The notes: generated by a model not told the origin, from the sequence alone. A stretch of 64,000 nucleotides of DNA from an uncultured Clostridia bacterium (GCA_947570215.1 CANOTO010000002.1:62001-126000); one strand, 5' to 3'. Numbered from the stretch's first letter, positions 26,656 through 33,565 are shown. A program made the numbers and translations.

Positions 26656-27097
26656 AAAAGGGAACGACGGTTTTTCGTTCCCCAATGTGTCGCGACTCAA
26701 AGCAAGCCTGCGAACCTGGTCTACCCGTCGGGACTCGTCCGACGAAGTCGGTAAGTGGAGCAAAGCGGAACGCTACATTATTTCGGACTATCCCTACGCA
26801 GTCACAAAAAGCAGGCGATGCCAAGGAGCGATGCAAAAAGGGAACGACGGTTTTTCGTTCCCTAATGTGTCGCGACTCAAAGCAAGCCTGCGAACCTGGT
26901 CTACCCGTCGGGACTCGTCCGACGAAGTCGGTAAGTGGAGCAAAGCGGAACGCTACATTATTTCGGACTATCCCTACGCAGTCACAAAAAGCAGGCGATG
27001 CCAAGGAGCGATGCAAAAAGGGAACGACGGTTTTTCGTTCCCTAATGTGTCGCGACTCAAAGCAAGCCTGCGAACCTGGTCTACCCGTCGGGACTCG
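26656..27097 (-). repeat. 180-bp tandem repeat carrying tRNA 3' ends and terminators
   Basis: Two full units and a partial third, in exact 180-bp register (compare 26661, 26841, 27021), almost identical. Read on the minus strand, each unit contains the last 21 bases of a tRNA including CCA (26717-26737, 26897-26917, 27077-27097), about 35 bases of spacer, and an intrinsic terminator (stem GGGAACGA to TCGTTCCC, 26660-26682, 26840-26862, 27020-27042, then a T-run). The third copy continues into the larger tRNA-Arg fragment, so the array is an amplified tRNA 3' end plus terminator. Open frames through it are by-products of a period divisible by three. Confidence 0.9.
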
Positions 27098-27120
27098 AAC
27101 CCGAAACAACGCCGTCGGAG
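27077..27120 (-). pseudogene. 3' half of a split tRNA-Arg(CCG)
   Basis: 44 nt. It contains the anticodon-loop core CTCCGACG (27120-27113), the 3' anticodon strand, the T arm TCGGG-TTCGAGT-CCCGA, acceptor CGGGTAG, A and CCA. It cannot form a tRNA alone, because 5' of the core the sequence is unrelated. It joins exactly with the 5' half at 30994-31033. Confidence 0.9.
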
Positions 27121-27210
27121 TTAGCAAAATTTTACGCAATATCTTGTAAAGCACATTATATTGTTCTTTTTCTTTTATATCATTTCTATATATTGTGTAT
27201 AGCTTTTATA

Positions 27211-27302
27211 AAATCTACACCCTATAATAACTTTTACAGCGTCAGGATGTATATCGGGTGTAGATTTTTAGGATGTATATTTCTATTTTCGGGTGTAGAT
27301 TT
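27211..27302. repeat. Left-end arm-type repeats
   Basis: GGGTGTAGATTT occurs at 27256-27267 and 27291-27302 and inverted at 27211-27222. AGGATGTATAT occurs twice between them (27244-27254, 27270-27280). Such two-class iterons flank attachment cores of tyrosine-integrase elements. Confidence 0.75.
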
Positions 27303-27383
27303 TGTGTAGCCCTTGCGTTCTCGACAAAAATAATCGTAAATACGAAAAAATTTGTCATGCGTCAAACTAAAATTAAAAAATAT

Positions 27384-27485
27384 GCAGCACTACGCAAATT
27401 TTCCGAAAAAATCTATTGACATTGCGGATCAGATGTGCTATAGTGTTAATATGAATTTTTGCGGCAGTACGCAAATTTTCCGAAA
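27384..27485. promoter_or_regulatory. Promoter bracketed by a 25-bp direct repeat
   Basis: TTGACA (27416-27421), 17-bp spacer, TATAGT (27439-27444) drive the AAA gene. The 25-bp sequences at 27384-27408 and 27461-27485 (two mismatches, sharing TACGCAAATTTTCCGAAA) lie on either side of it, the second just before the ribosome site, and may be regulator sites. Confidence 0.65.
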
Positions 27486-27496
27486 GGAGCTTCAAC

Positions 27497-28795
27497 ATGA
27501 TTGAGAGGAACAGATATCTCGACAAACTTATCCGAAAAAAAGAGAACGGACTCGTTAAGGTAATCACCGGCGTCCGCAGATGCGGTAAGTCTTATTTATT
27601 GTTTGAATTATATCATAGTTATTTGAATTCCGTCGGTGTTGACGATAAGCATATTATCGAGTTGGCACTTGATTTGGATGCAAACAGCACGTATCGAGAT
27701 CCGTTTGAACTCGGTAAATATATACGTAGCAAGATTGTCGATAAAGACAAAATGTACTACGTGTTTTTGGATGAGATTCAGATGGTAGAAGAAGCCGTAA
27801 ATCCGGAGGCGCATTCGGTGGAAATAAAAATCGGCTTTGTTGACGTTGTACTCGGACTTATGAGCATTAAGAACGTGGATTTGTATATCACGGGAAGCAA
27901 TTCCAGAATGCTTTCGTCGGATATCTTAACGCAGTTCCGTGGCAGGGGAGACGAAATCCGTGTCAATCCACTTTCTTATGCGGAATTTTATTCTGCTTAC
28001 AAAGGGGATAAGCACGTAGCGTGGAAGGATTACTATACTTATGGGGGAATGCCGCTTATCTTAAGTCGAACAACGCACGCCGATAAAAGCAATTATTTGC
28101 GTACGCTTATTCAAAAGATTTATTTGGACGATATTTTGGCGCACAATAAAATTAACAGCGATAGGTCGGTCTTGGAAGATTTAATGAATACAATAGCTTC
28201 TTCCGTCGGTTCGCTTACAAGTCCGTCAAACTTATCAAAGACTTTTTTAAGCGTAAAGAATAAAAAGATCAGCGAAGAAACTATTTCCAAATATCTAGAC
28301 TTCTTCGTAGATGCTTTTATCGTGTATAAAGCAAGACGTTATGACGTGAAGGGCAGAAAGTATATCGGTGCACCGCTTAAATACTATTTTTCGGATATTG
28401 GTTTACGCAATGTTTGGCTAAACTTCCGCCAAACCGAAGAAACGCACATTATGGAAAATATCATCTACAACGAGCTTCTTGTTCGTGAGTTCGACGTTGA
28501 CGTGGGTATTGTGGAACACAATTATCGTGACGAGGACGGCAAGAGCAAACGCAAGCAGCTCGAAGTGGATTTTGTTGCCAACCAAGCGGATAGACGCTAT
28601 TATATCCAATCGGCACTGTATGTCGGCACGACGGAAAAACGCTCGCAAGAAACCAACTCCCTTAACCGCATTGACGATTCTTTCAAAAAGATAGTCGTAG
28701 TCAAAGACGATATTATCCCGTGGCACGACGAAAAAGGCGTTTTGTATGTGGGCATAGAACAGTTCTTGCTCGATGAAAGCGCCATGGAATTGTAA
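27497..28795 (+). CDS. AAA ATPase with DUF4143 C-terminal domain
   Basis: 432 aa. The N-terminal AAA_14-type ATPase has Walker A GVRRCGKS (25-32), Walker B YYVFLDEIQ (about 91-99) and sensor ITGSNSRML. The C-terminal half (about 230-430) is DUF4143-like with YFSDIGLRNVWLNFR and the nuclease-like LEVDFVANQ. Such proteins are common in mobile and accessory DNA, and their role is poorly known; a restriction-like PD-(D/E)XK fold has been proposed for the C-terminus. AAAGGAG precedes the ATG. It is the first gene of the element and is 36 bases upstream of the GHKL gene. Confidence 0.85.
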   Translation: MIERNRYLDKLIRKKENGLVKVITGVRRCGKSYLLFELYHSYLNSVGVDDKHIIELALDLDANSTYRDPFELGKYIRSKIVDKDKMYYVFLDEIQMVEEAVNPEAHSVEIKIGFVDVVLGLMSIKNVDLYITGSNSRMLSSDILTQFRGRGDEIRVNPLSYAEFYSAYKGDKHVAWKDYYTYGGMPLILSRTTHADKSNYLRTLIQKIYLDDILAHNKINSDRSVLEDLMNTIASSVGSLTSPSNLSKTFLSVKNKKISEETISKYLDFFVDAFIVYKARRYDVKGRKYIGAPLKYYFSDIGLRNVWLNFRQTEETHIMENIIYNELLVREFDVDVGIVEHNYRDEDGKSKRKQLEVDFVANQADRRYYIQSALYVGTTEKRSQETNSLNRIDDSFKKIVVVKDDIIPWHDEKGVLYVGIEQFLLDESAMEL

Positions 28796-28831
28796 AAAGT
28801 GTGGCAAAAATAATTACAAAGGAGACAATGA

Positions 28832-29716
28832 ATGTTTGAGAAAGTGTGTGTGCCTTATGCGCCAACTTTAATTGAATCTATGCGTTCAATTGGATATTCT
28901 TTTCCTTCTGCTATAGCAGATTTGTTAGATAATAGTGTTAGTGTTCATGCTAAACATATTGACATTTTAACGAATCCTAGTTCAGATCCGTTTCTTGTTA
29001 TATTAGATGATGGGGATGGAATGACGAAAGAAAAATTATATGAGGCTATGCGTTATGGTAGTAGCAATCCATTAGCTGAACGTGCCACAGATGATTTAGG
29101 AAGATTCGGATTGGGATTAAAAGCTGCTTCTCTTTCTCAATGTCGACGTCTAGTTGTTGTAAGTAAATGCAATAACGAGATAAATGCGTGTGCGTGGGAT
29201 TTGGATTATGTAATTCAAAAGGGTGTATGGGCGCTACAATGTTTTGATGAAAAAGAATTGGCGCATTATCCCTATATTGATAGATTAAAAGTATCGCAAC
29301 AAGGAACTTATGATACTTGGTATGAAGTAAAAACGATACCAGAAAACGCAACACAAGTAACCATAAGTTCATTAGAACAGTTAGAAGCAGATACCGATGG
29401 GCATTTAATTATTGTTCGTTTAGAAGATTCCAACGCTGTGACCGACAATACTATTGCATTAAACACACTGGTTGCCTCTATTGTAAACCTAATTGACGAT
29501 CCGGAGATTATTGATTTATTTCGGAGCAAACTCGACAATATGGGTTATTGTCCTGATGTTGAATATGATAAATATAACTATATTTTGAAATCTGTGTGTC
29601 AGTATAAGATAACTTCCACCTTCCCTAGACTTAGAAGAAAAAATACTGATCCCAACATTGCCAATGTAAAATACAGCATTTTATTAAATGGCATTCGGGA
29701 TTTCTTGGAGGATTAA
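28832..29716 (+). CDS. GHKL (MORC/HATPase_c_3-type) ATPase
   Basis: 294 aa. It has an N box SAIADLLDNS (Asn34), ILDDGDGM (DxGxG) and GRFGLGLKAASLSQC (90-104), the Bergerat-fold ATP site in MORC-like proteins. The C-terminal 120 residues are mixed and end in KYSILLNGIRDFLED. Related prokaryotic MORC-like ATPases belong to multi-gene restriction/defence operons with Z1 helicases and AIPR-like proteins (family knowledge) and are often longer. Codon use is much more AT-rich than that of flanking housekeeping genes, a sign of transfer. The start at 28832 has AAAGGAGA upstream. The next gene starts two bases later but is truncated. Confidence 0.8.
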   Translation: MFEKVCVPYAPTLIESMRSIGYSFPSAIADLLDNSVSVHAKHIDILTNPSSDPFLVILDDGDGMTKEKLYEAMRYGSSNPLAERATDDLGRFGLGLKAASLSQCRRLVVVSKCNNEINACAWDLDYVIQKGVWALQCFDEKELAHYPYIDRLKVSQQGTYDTWYEVKTIPENATQVTISSLEQLEADTDGHLIIVRLEDSNAVTDNTIALNTLVASIVNLIDDPEIIDLFRSKLDNMGYCPDVEYDKYNYILKSVCQYKITSTFPRLRRKNTDPNIANVKYSILLNGIRDFLED

Positions 29717-29718
29717 CT

Positions 29719-29820
29719 ATGGATGTAAAAGAATATAGAGAAACTTTACACGAAGATATGTCGCTTGCTGCGCAAGCAGATTTTACTTGTTGTTACGGTA
29801 TCTCCGTGGTCATAGGATAA
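29719..29820 (+). pseudogene. Broken third gene of the GHKL operon
   Basis: Starts with an ATG two bases after the GHKL stop behind TTGGAGG, so it was a real gene start. The first 20 or so codons (MDVKEYRETLHEDM...) read like the N-terminus of AIPR-type defence proteins (low confidence), then run into the 3' end of the convergent nucleotidyltransferase and stop after 33 codons. A deletion junction near 29780-29790 is the simplest explanation. Confidence 0.6.
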
Positions 29821-30612
29821 AGACTGAATAGCTACTTTTCGAACTTCCTCTTTTTCCGATTGGGACATACCGTCGGCAATATTATTGTTGCTGTTGCTGG
29901 GATCTATAATCCTACGATTTAAAATAGTATCACGTAGAGATTCAAAAACTTTTTTTATATTTTCATACATATAAACAGATCTGTTATTCTTTAATATTTC
30001 AACTGTTATAATTTCGATTGCAATAGAGGGTAGCTCTAATCCGTGACAATTTCTCCAGATTTTCAAGAGCATCATTTCATTAGCTAAACCGCTATTCCTA
30101 ACTAAGTCTATATGTTTTTGAATATTTGTTCTGGTATTATGATTTGTTTTACGCGAATATATGTAATGGTCATTATAGCTTCTTCCGTTTATAATCGTAT
30201 GTTGGTTTATACGTTTTCCCGGTGTAACATCAATACTGCATCCGGCGTATGAAATACCTATAGATACATTTTGCTTTCTTAAACTATTGGTTGCGAATTT
30301 AGGCTTTAAGAAGGAATATAGACTCTCATAGTAATCTTTTACAGTATTTTGATTGTTTGGATCAGTTATAGAAACAAATATGTCTATGTCAGATTTTCCT
30401 TTTATAGCATCGCCTTTTGCTCTTGATCCTGAACGTTGCATTTCAATACTAATGTATTTTGAAGCATAGATTAAGCCTTTATTAACAGATTGTTTCCATT
30501 GGTTTATTAAATCAGATATGTATTGATAAGCTCGTTCTTCGTTTTGCGAATAATTGTAATTATTCTGCTTTTTGTTTAAAAGTTCTCTCAAATATTCTTC
30601 TACCGTTGCCAT
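29746..30612 (-). CDS. CD-NTase/OAS-like nucleotidyltransferase
   Basis: 288 aa. The polymerase-beta-type NTase core shows GSRAKGDAIKGKSDIDIFV (GS at 62-63, Asp75 and Asp77) and the third acid in SIDVTPG (Asp128). HIDLVRNSGLANEMMLLKIW and ELPSIAIEIITVEIL fit the helical C-terminal half of SMODS/OAS-like enzymes. CBASS cyclases have this layout, but no Cap effector, E1/E2 or HORMA gene is adjacent. The last dozen residues are probably antisense to the broken gene at 29719, so the natural C-terminus may be lost. The ATG at 30612 has GGTGA upstream. AT-rich codon use indicates foreign origin. Confidence 0.65.
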   Translation of the reverse strand: MATVEEYLRELLNKKQNNYNYSQNEERAYQYISDLINQWKQSVNKGLIYASKYISIEMQRSGSRAKGDAIKGKSDIDIFVSITDPNNQNTVKDYYESLYSFLKPKFATNSLRKQNVSIGISYAGCSIDVTPGKRINQHTIINGRSYNDHYIYSRKTNHNTRTNIQKHIDLVRNSGLANEMMLLKIWRNCHGLELPSIAIEIITVEILKNNRSVYMYENIKKVFESLRDTILNRRIIDPSNSNNNIADGMSQSEKEEVRKVAIQSLSYDHGDTVTTSKICLRSKRHIFV

Positions 30613-30720
30613 TCTGTTCACCAATCCTTAGTTATTGTTTATTAAAATTATTATAACATAATTCGCCACATTTTGCAAGAGATGGAATCACGACAAACCA
30701 ATGTATCTTGGATAAAAAGC

Positions 30721-30755
30721 AACGCTATTCCGAAATCGAAATAGCGTTACTTTGT
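30721..30755 (-). terminator. Terminator of the element-borne tRNA-Arg
   Basis: On the minus strand, the stem AACGCTATT to AATAGCGTT (30721-30729, 30740-30748) is followed by GCTTTTTATCC. It lies 12 bases after the tRNA CCA. Confidence 0.75.
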
Positions 30756-30759
30756 TTAC

Positions 30760-30835
30760 TGGTGCACCCGGCGAGGCTCGAACTCACAACGTCGGCGTCG
30801 GAAGCCGAAATTTTATCCAGTTAGACTACGGATGC
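30760..30835 (-). tRNA. tRNA-Arg(CCG), complete, carried by the integrative element
   Basis: 76 nt with encoded CCA. Acceptor GCATCCG pairs with CGGGTGC (one T-G); anticodon arm TCGGC-TTCCGAC-GCCGA with anticodon CCG; T arm GTGAG-TTCGAGC-CTCGC. The D arm equals that of the split tRNA except for one base, while acceptor, anticodon stem and T stem differ. It is 158 bases inside the right core, so it can replace the disrupted host gene. Confidence 0.93.
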
Positions 30836-30881
30836 ATATTGTATTAAGTTTTGGTCTACAACGCCACCGATTTATACGGCA

Positions 30882-30905
30882 GGGTGTAGATTTGGGTGTA
30901 GATTT
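30882..30905. repeat. Right-end arm-type repeats
   Basis: Two abutting copies of GGGTGTAGATTT (30882-30893 and 30894-30905) lie about 90 bases inside the right core; a partial inverted copy is at 30932-30939. Confidence 0.75.
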
Positions 30906-30993
30906 TTTTTGCGTTGTGTGTTTTGCGGGGAAAATCTACTTAAAACCGCAATATATAGTGGGATTTTTGTAAAATAGCCTTATCGCGTATTAG

Positions 30994-31033
30994 CGTCGGA
31001 GGGCGTAATTTTATCCAATTAGACTACGGGTAG
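30994..31033 (-). pseudogene. 5' half of the split tRNA-Arg(CCG)
   Basis: 40 nt: acceptor CTACCCG, D arm with TAGTCTAATTGGATAAAA, 5' anticodon strand ACGCC and core CTCCGACG. After the core the sequence no longer pairs. Its acceptor strand is fully complementary to CGGGTAG of the fragment at 27077-27120. Confidence 0.9.
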
Positions 31034-31042
31034 ATATAAATA

Positions 31043-31071
31043 GTGGTCTATAAGCAATCCTTATAGACCAC
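31043..31071 (-). terminator. Perfect 12-bp hairpin between tRNA-Leu and tRNA-Arg 5' half
   Basis: GTGGTCTATAAG (31043-31054) and CTTATAGACCAC (31060-31071). Two bases after the tRNA-Leu CCA; the downstream T content is modest, so it is a terminator or processing stem. Confidence 0.6.
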
Positions 31072-31073
31072 GA

Positions 31074-31159
31074 TGGTGCAGGTGGTGGGACTTGAACCCA
31101 CACGTAGTCACCTACATTGGATTTTGAGTCCAACGCGTCTGCCATTCCACCACACCTGC
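31074..31159 (-). tRNA. tRNA-Leu(CAA)
   Basis: 86 nt, class II. Acceptor GCAGGTG with CACCTGC, anticodon arm TTGGA-CTCAAAA-TCCAA with anticodon CAA, variable arm TGTAGGTGACTACG, T arm GTGGG-TTCAAGT-CCCAC, encoded CCA. It reads UUG. The upstream member of a minus-strand tRNA pair whose second member is the split tRNA-Arg. Confidence 0.93.
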
Positions 31160-31223
31160 ATTGTGCCTATATAATATAGCACAAAGCGCGCTTTTTATCA
31201 ACAATTTTTCGCTAATTTGTCAA

Positions 31224-31370
31224 TTAAATTTTTTCGTCCGTTTTTCCGTCATTTTCTAAACGTTGTATCATCCATTCGTACAATTCAAGTTCTTTATTGT
31301 AACGTTTAATTTGACGTTTGAATTTATCATAAACGTATCGAATATGCTTTATATTTTCATCATTGTGCAT
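31224..31370 (-). CDS. Very small basic helical protein
   Basis: 48 aa, too short for most gene finders: MHNDENIKHIRYVYDKFKRQ and onward, a single charged amphipathic helix. Its ATG overlaps the stop region of a 17-codon frame that starts near 31417 behind GGTAGG, so translation may be coupled. Unknown function; lies between tRNA-Leu and a zinc-ribbon-like frame. Confidence 0.35.
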   Translation of the reverse strand: MHNDENIKHIRYVYDKFKRQIKRYNKELELYEWMIQRLENDGKTDEKI

Positions 31371-31419
31371 TAGAGATATTTACTCTTGCTTTATTTGACA
31401 TTTTTCTTTTCATAATGAT

Positions 31420-31608
31420 TTACCTACCTTTTTTAAGATTTAATTTTTCCCAACACTTTTCACAGAACACACCTTCCTTGCGCGATACGTGCCAATTTAA
31501 GACCGTACCGCATTTTTCGAAAGTAAAAGTGTATGATTGCGGTTTGCGCCGTCCAGGACGCTTTTCACGGCTTTTGCCGTATCCTAACCCGAAAGGCGAA
31601 AGAAGCAT
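31420..31608 (-). CDS. Small zinc-ribbon-like protein (possible fragment)
   Basis: 62 aa. Basic N-terminus (GKSREKRPGRRK) followed by a single CGTVLNWHVSRKEGVFCEKC-type finger. The start is uncertain and the frame may be the tail of a decayed gene. Tail-to-head with the 48-aa frame. No function proposed. Confidence 0.35.
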   Translation of the reverse strand: MLLSPFGLGYGKSREKRPGRRKPQSYTFTFEKCGTVLNWHVSRKEGVFCEKCWEKLNLKKGR

Positions 31609-31722
31609 TTTTACCGAAGTCTTGCAGCGTTCGGTTGCTGTACGTTTAACCGCGCCAACGTAATACGAAATTTCTCTACGTGCTTGAAATATTTTACTAG
31701 GTTTGTTATAATAATAGTTATC

Positions 31723-31943
31723 TATCGCCGCGTGCGCAACGTCAAGAACTTTGCAGTATACTACTGCGGCAACAAACGTAAATCGTACGTGTATCTCGGC
31801 TTCGGACGTAAGAACGAAGCGCTTGTGAGTACAACAGGGCGCTGTCGCTGTTGAAATCGTCCGAAAAGAGCAATGGCGCGGTAGACGCAGTATCCCAAAA
31901 TATCACCCTTTTAACGGACAAAATCAGCGCCGTATGCGCGTAA
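31723..31943 (+). pseudogene. Frameshifted gene remnant
   Basis: One frame reads VRNVKNFAVYYCGNKRKSY and VYLGFGRKNEAL, then another frame continues NRALSLLKSSEKSNGAVDAV to a stop at 31941. Both have protein-like composition in this genome's codon style, and together they look like the 3' part of a gene with a frameshift near 31825. Family not recognised. Confidence 0.4.
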
Positions 31944-31971
31944 ATAACCCGAAAGCGAACGGTATAATATT

Positions 31972-32880
31972 ATGATAGTAAAACTCACCCCCGCTCTCAA
32001 AAGCTATCTGTGGGGCGGCACAAAACTCAAAACGGATTGGAACAAGCAAACGGACGAAGCAACGCTGTCGGAATCGTGGGAATTATCTTTCCACCTCGAC
32101 GGACTTGCCACGGTTGTCGGCGGCAAATACGACGGCAAACCGCTTGCGGAAGCGGCAACGCGCGCCGATTGGGGCGTTAATTGTCGTGAATTTCCGTTTT
32201 TCCCCGTACTCAGTAAAATTATCGACTCCGCGCAAGCCCTGTCTATTCAGGTGCATCCTTCCGACGAATACGCGCTCGAACACGAAGGGCAATTCGGCAA
32301 AACGGAGATGTGGTACATATTGGAAGCGGACGACGGCGCATATATCTATCTCGGGCTTAACCGCAGTGTTTCCGCGGAAGAATTTGGCGCGGCAATCGAC
32401 AGTAACACCGTGTGTCAGCTGTTAAACCGCGTCCCCGTAAAAAAAGGCGAAACGTATTTTATACCAAGCGGCACAATCCACGCTGTGGGCGCGGGCGTTA
32501 CACTGTATGAAGTTCAGCAGAACAGCTCGCTTACCTACCGCGTATACGACTACGACCGCACGGACGTAAACGGTAACAAACGCCCACTGCATGTAGACAA
32601 AGCTAAGGCGGTAGCCAATCTCAATGCGTACGAAGTCCCCGACCCCAAGCGCGATACCCTGCTTGCCAAGTGCCGTTATTTTTCGGCGTACCGCTACGTC
32701 GGCGAGCGCACTGTGGGAATGGACGACAGCTTTGTTGCGGTAACGGTTACGGACGGCAGTATACGGCTCGGCGGCGTTACGCTAAACAAGGGCGAGACGG
32801 CGTTTATGTCCGCGGGCGAACGCGCGCAAATAACAGGCGGCGGCGAATATATTTTAATTTGCGTGGATAGTAGCGAATGA
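31972..32880 (+). CDS. manA: Mannose-6-phosphate isomerase, class I
   Basis: 302 aa, Firmicute-type short PMI. It interconverts mannose-6-P and fructose-6-P. The cupin zinc ligands are in ALSIQVHPSDEYA and KTEMWYIL, and FIPSGTIHAVGAGVTLYEVQ is the family signature with the catalytic region Arg in SSLTYRVYDYDR. No Shine-Dalgarno precedes the ATG; TATAAT lies at 31963-31968, just upstream, which is odd. The next gene overlaps it by four bases. Confidence 0.93.
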   Translation: MIVKLTPALKSYLWGGTKLKTDWNKQTDEATLSESWELSFHLDGLATVVGGKYDGKPLAEAATRADWGVNCREFPFFPVLSKIIDSAQALSIQVHPSDEYALEHEGQFGKTEMWYILEADDGAYIYLGLNRSVSAEEFGAAIDSNTVCQLLNRVPVKKGETYFIPSGTIHAVGAGVTLYEVQQNSSLTYRVYDYDRTDVNGNKRPLHVDKAKAVANLNAYEVPDPKRDTLLAKCRYFSAYRYVGERTVGMDDSFVAVTVTDGSIRLGGVTLNKGETAFMSAGERAQITGGGEYILICVDSSE

Positions 32881-33521
32881 AAGCTGAAAGTAAAGAAAAA
32901 CTCTTAAAAAAGGTCAAGGACTGGAAGTTTTGGGTCTTCGGCATATTGCCGATAGTTATGATTGCGACTGCGCTGGTTTACGCTCTCGTTCAAGAAGGCA
33001 GAGCCAAGCAGGGCGCGGAAGCTGACGTTACAACTTTATTGGTTGCGTTAGGCGTTATTACCGCGGCAATAGTTATTTCGTCTGTAGGCACGATTATCGA
33101 TTTACGGCAGGAAAAATACAAGCGCAACAAAATATTAAAAATAATTAGCGTAGTATTGCTGTTGATATTTGCGGGAGCGGAGTGCTATCTGTATTCGGCA
33201 TACTTGCCCAAGTATTACGACAGTCAAGTGCGCGTAGACGAATTGTACGAGCAGTACGAAGCGGCAAGCGTCTCGGGCGACAAGGAGCTGTGCGACCGTT
33301 TGTGGGACGAGTGGCGCGAAGCGACGAACGATAAGAGTGAATTGTATTTTCGATTTAACGAATATCACCTTATCAATCTTGTAGTATGCGGTATGTCGTC
33401 GTTGGTTCTACCCCTGCTTAAAAAGTCCGATACGGATAACGGCGAACAACCGACTGATGCAGACAAGGACAAGAACGGCGGCGACGGCGGTAAGGACGTT
33501 ACGGAGAATATAAAGCTGTAA
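32877..33521 (+). CDS. Membrane protein of unknown function
   Basis: 214 aa with about four membrane helices (near 18-37, 48-68, 85-107, 162-180) and a soluble acidic, Gly/Asp-rich tail. Between helices 3 and 4 lies a charged segment (DELYEQYEAASVSGDKELCD) of about 55 residues. Not recognised. Translation is coupled to manA (ATGA overlap), and a perfect terminator ends the operon. Confidence 0.75.
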   Translation: MKAESKEKLLKKVKDWKFWVFGILPIVMIATALVYALVQEGRAKQGAEADVTTLLVALGVITAAIVISSVGTIIDLRQEKYKRNKILKIISVVLLLIFAGAECYLYSAYLPKYYDSQVRVDELYEQYEAASVSGDKELCDRLWDEWREATNDKSELYFRFNEYHLINLVVCGMSSLVLPLLKKSDTDNGEQPTDADKDKNGGDGGKDVTENIKL

Positions 33522-33565
33522 TTTCAATCGGCTGTCGCATTAAACTTTTGTATACGAATATACCG

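Larger units (their letters stand above)
27113..31001. mobile_element. 3.9-kb integrative element inserted in the anticodon loop of tRNA-Arg(CCG), carrying a replacement tRNA-Arg(CCG)
   Basis: The 8-bp core CGTCGGAG (plus strand) occurs at 27113-27120 and 30994-31001, 3,881 bp apart. Outside the cores lie the two halves of one tRNA gene; recombining the cores yields a 76-nt tRNA-Arg(CCG) with 7/7 acceptor and 5/5 anticodon pairs. Inside, copies of GGGTGTAGATTT cluster within about 190 bp of both cores, as expected for integrase arm sites. Cargo: AAA ATPase, GHKL ATPase, a broken gene, a CD-NTase-like protein and an intact tRNA-Arg(CCG). There is no recombinase gene, so mobilisation would need a helper in trans (inference). 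Confidence 0.85.

Noticed and set aside
26656..27097. CRISPR-like array
   Set aside because: The repeat unit is 180 bp with essentially no variable spacers, and there are no cas genes.
26576..27154. Long open frames on both strands (145-192 codons) through the 180-bp repeats
   Set aside because: The repeat period is divisible by three, so any stop-free unit stays open. The sequence is a tRNA 3' end plus terminators, and there is no ribosome site.
29746..30612. Complete CBASS operon around the nucleotidyltransferase
   Set aside because: No Cap effector, E1/E2, JAB or HORMA/TRIP13 gene is adjacent, and the GHKL and AAA genes are not CBASS components.
27113..31001. Large intron in the tRNA anticodon loop (group I or II)
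   Set aside because: The insertion is flanked by an 8-bp direct repeat, holds genes on both strands and a tRNA with its own terminator, and has arm-type repeats. These fit site-specific recombination better. RNA evidence would settle it.
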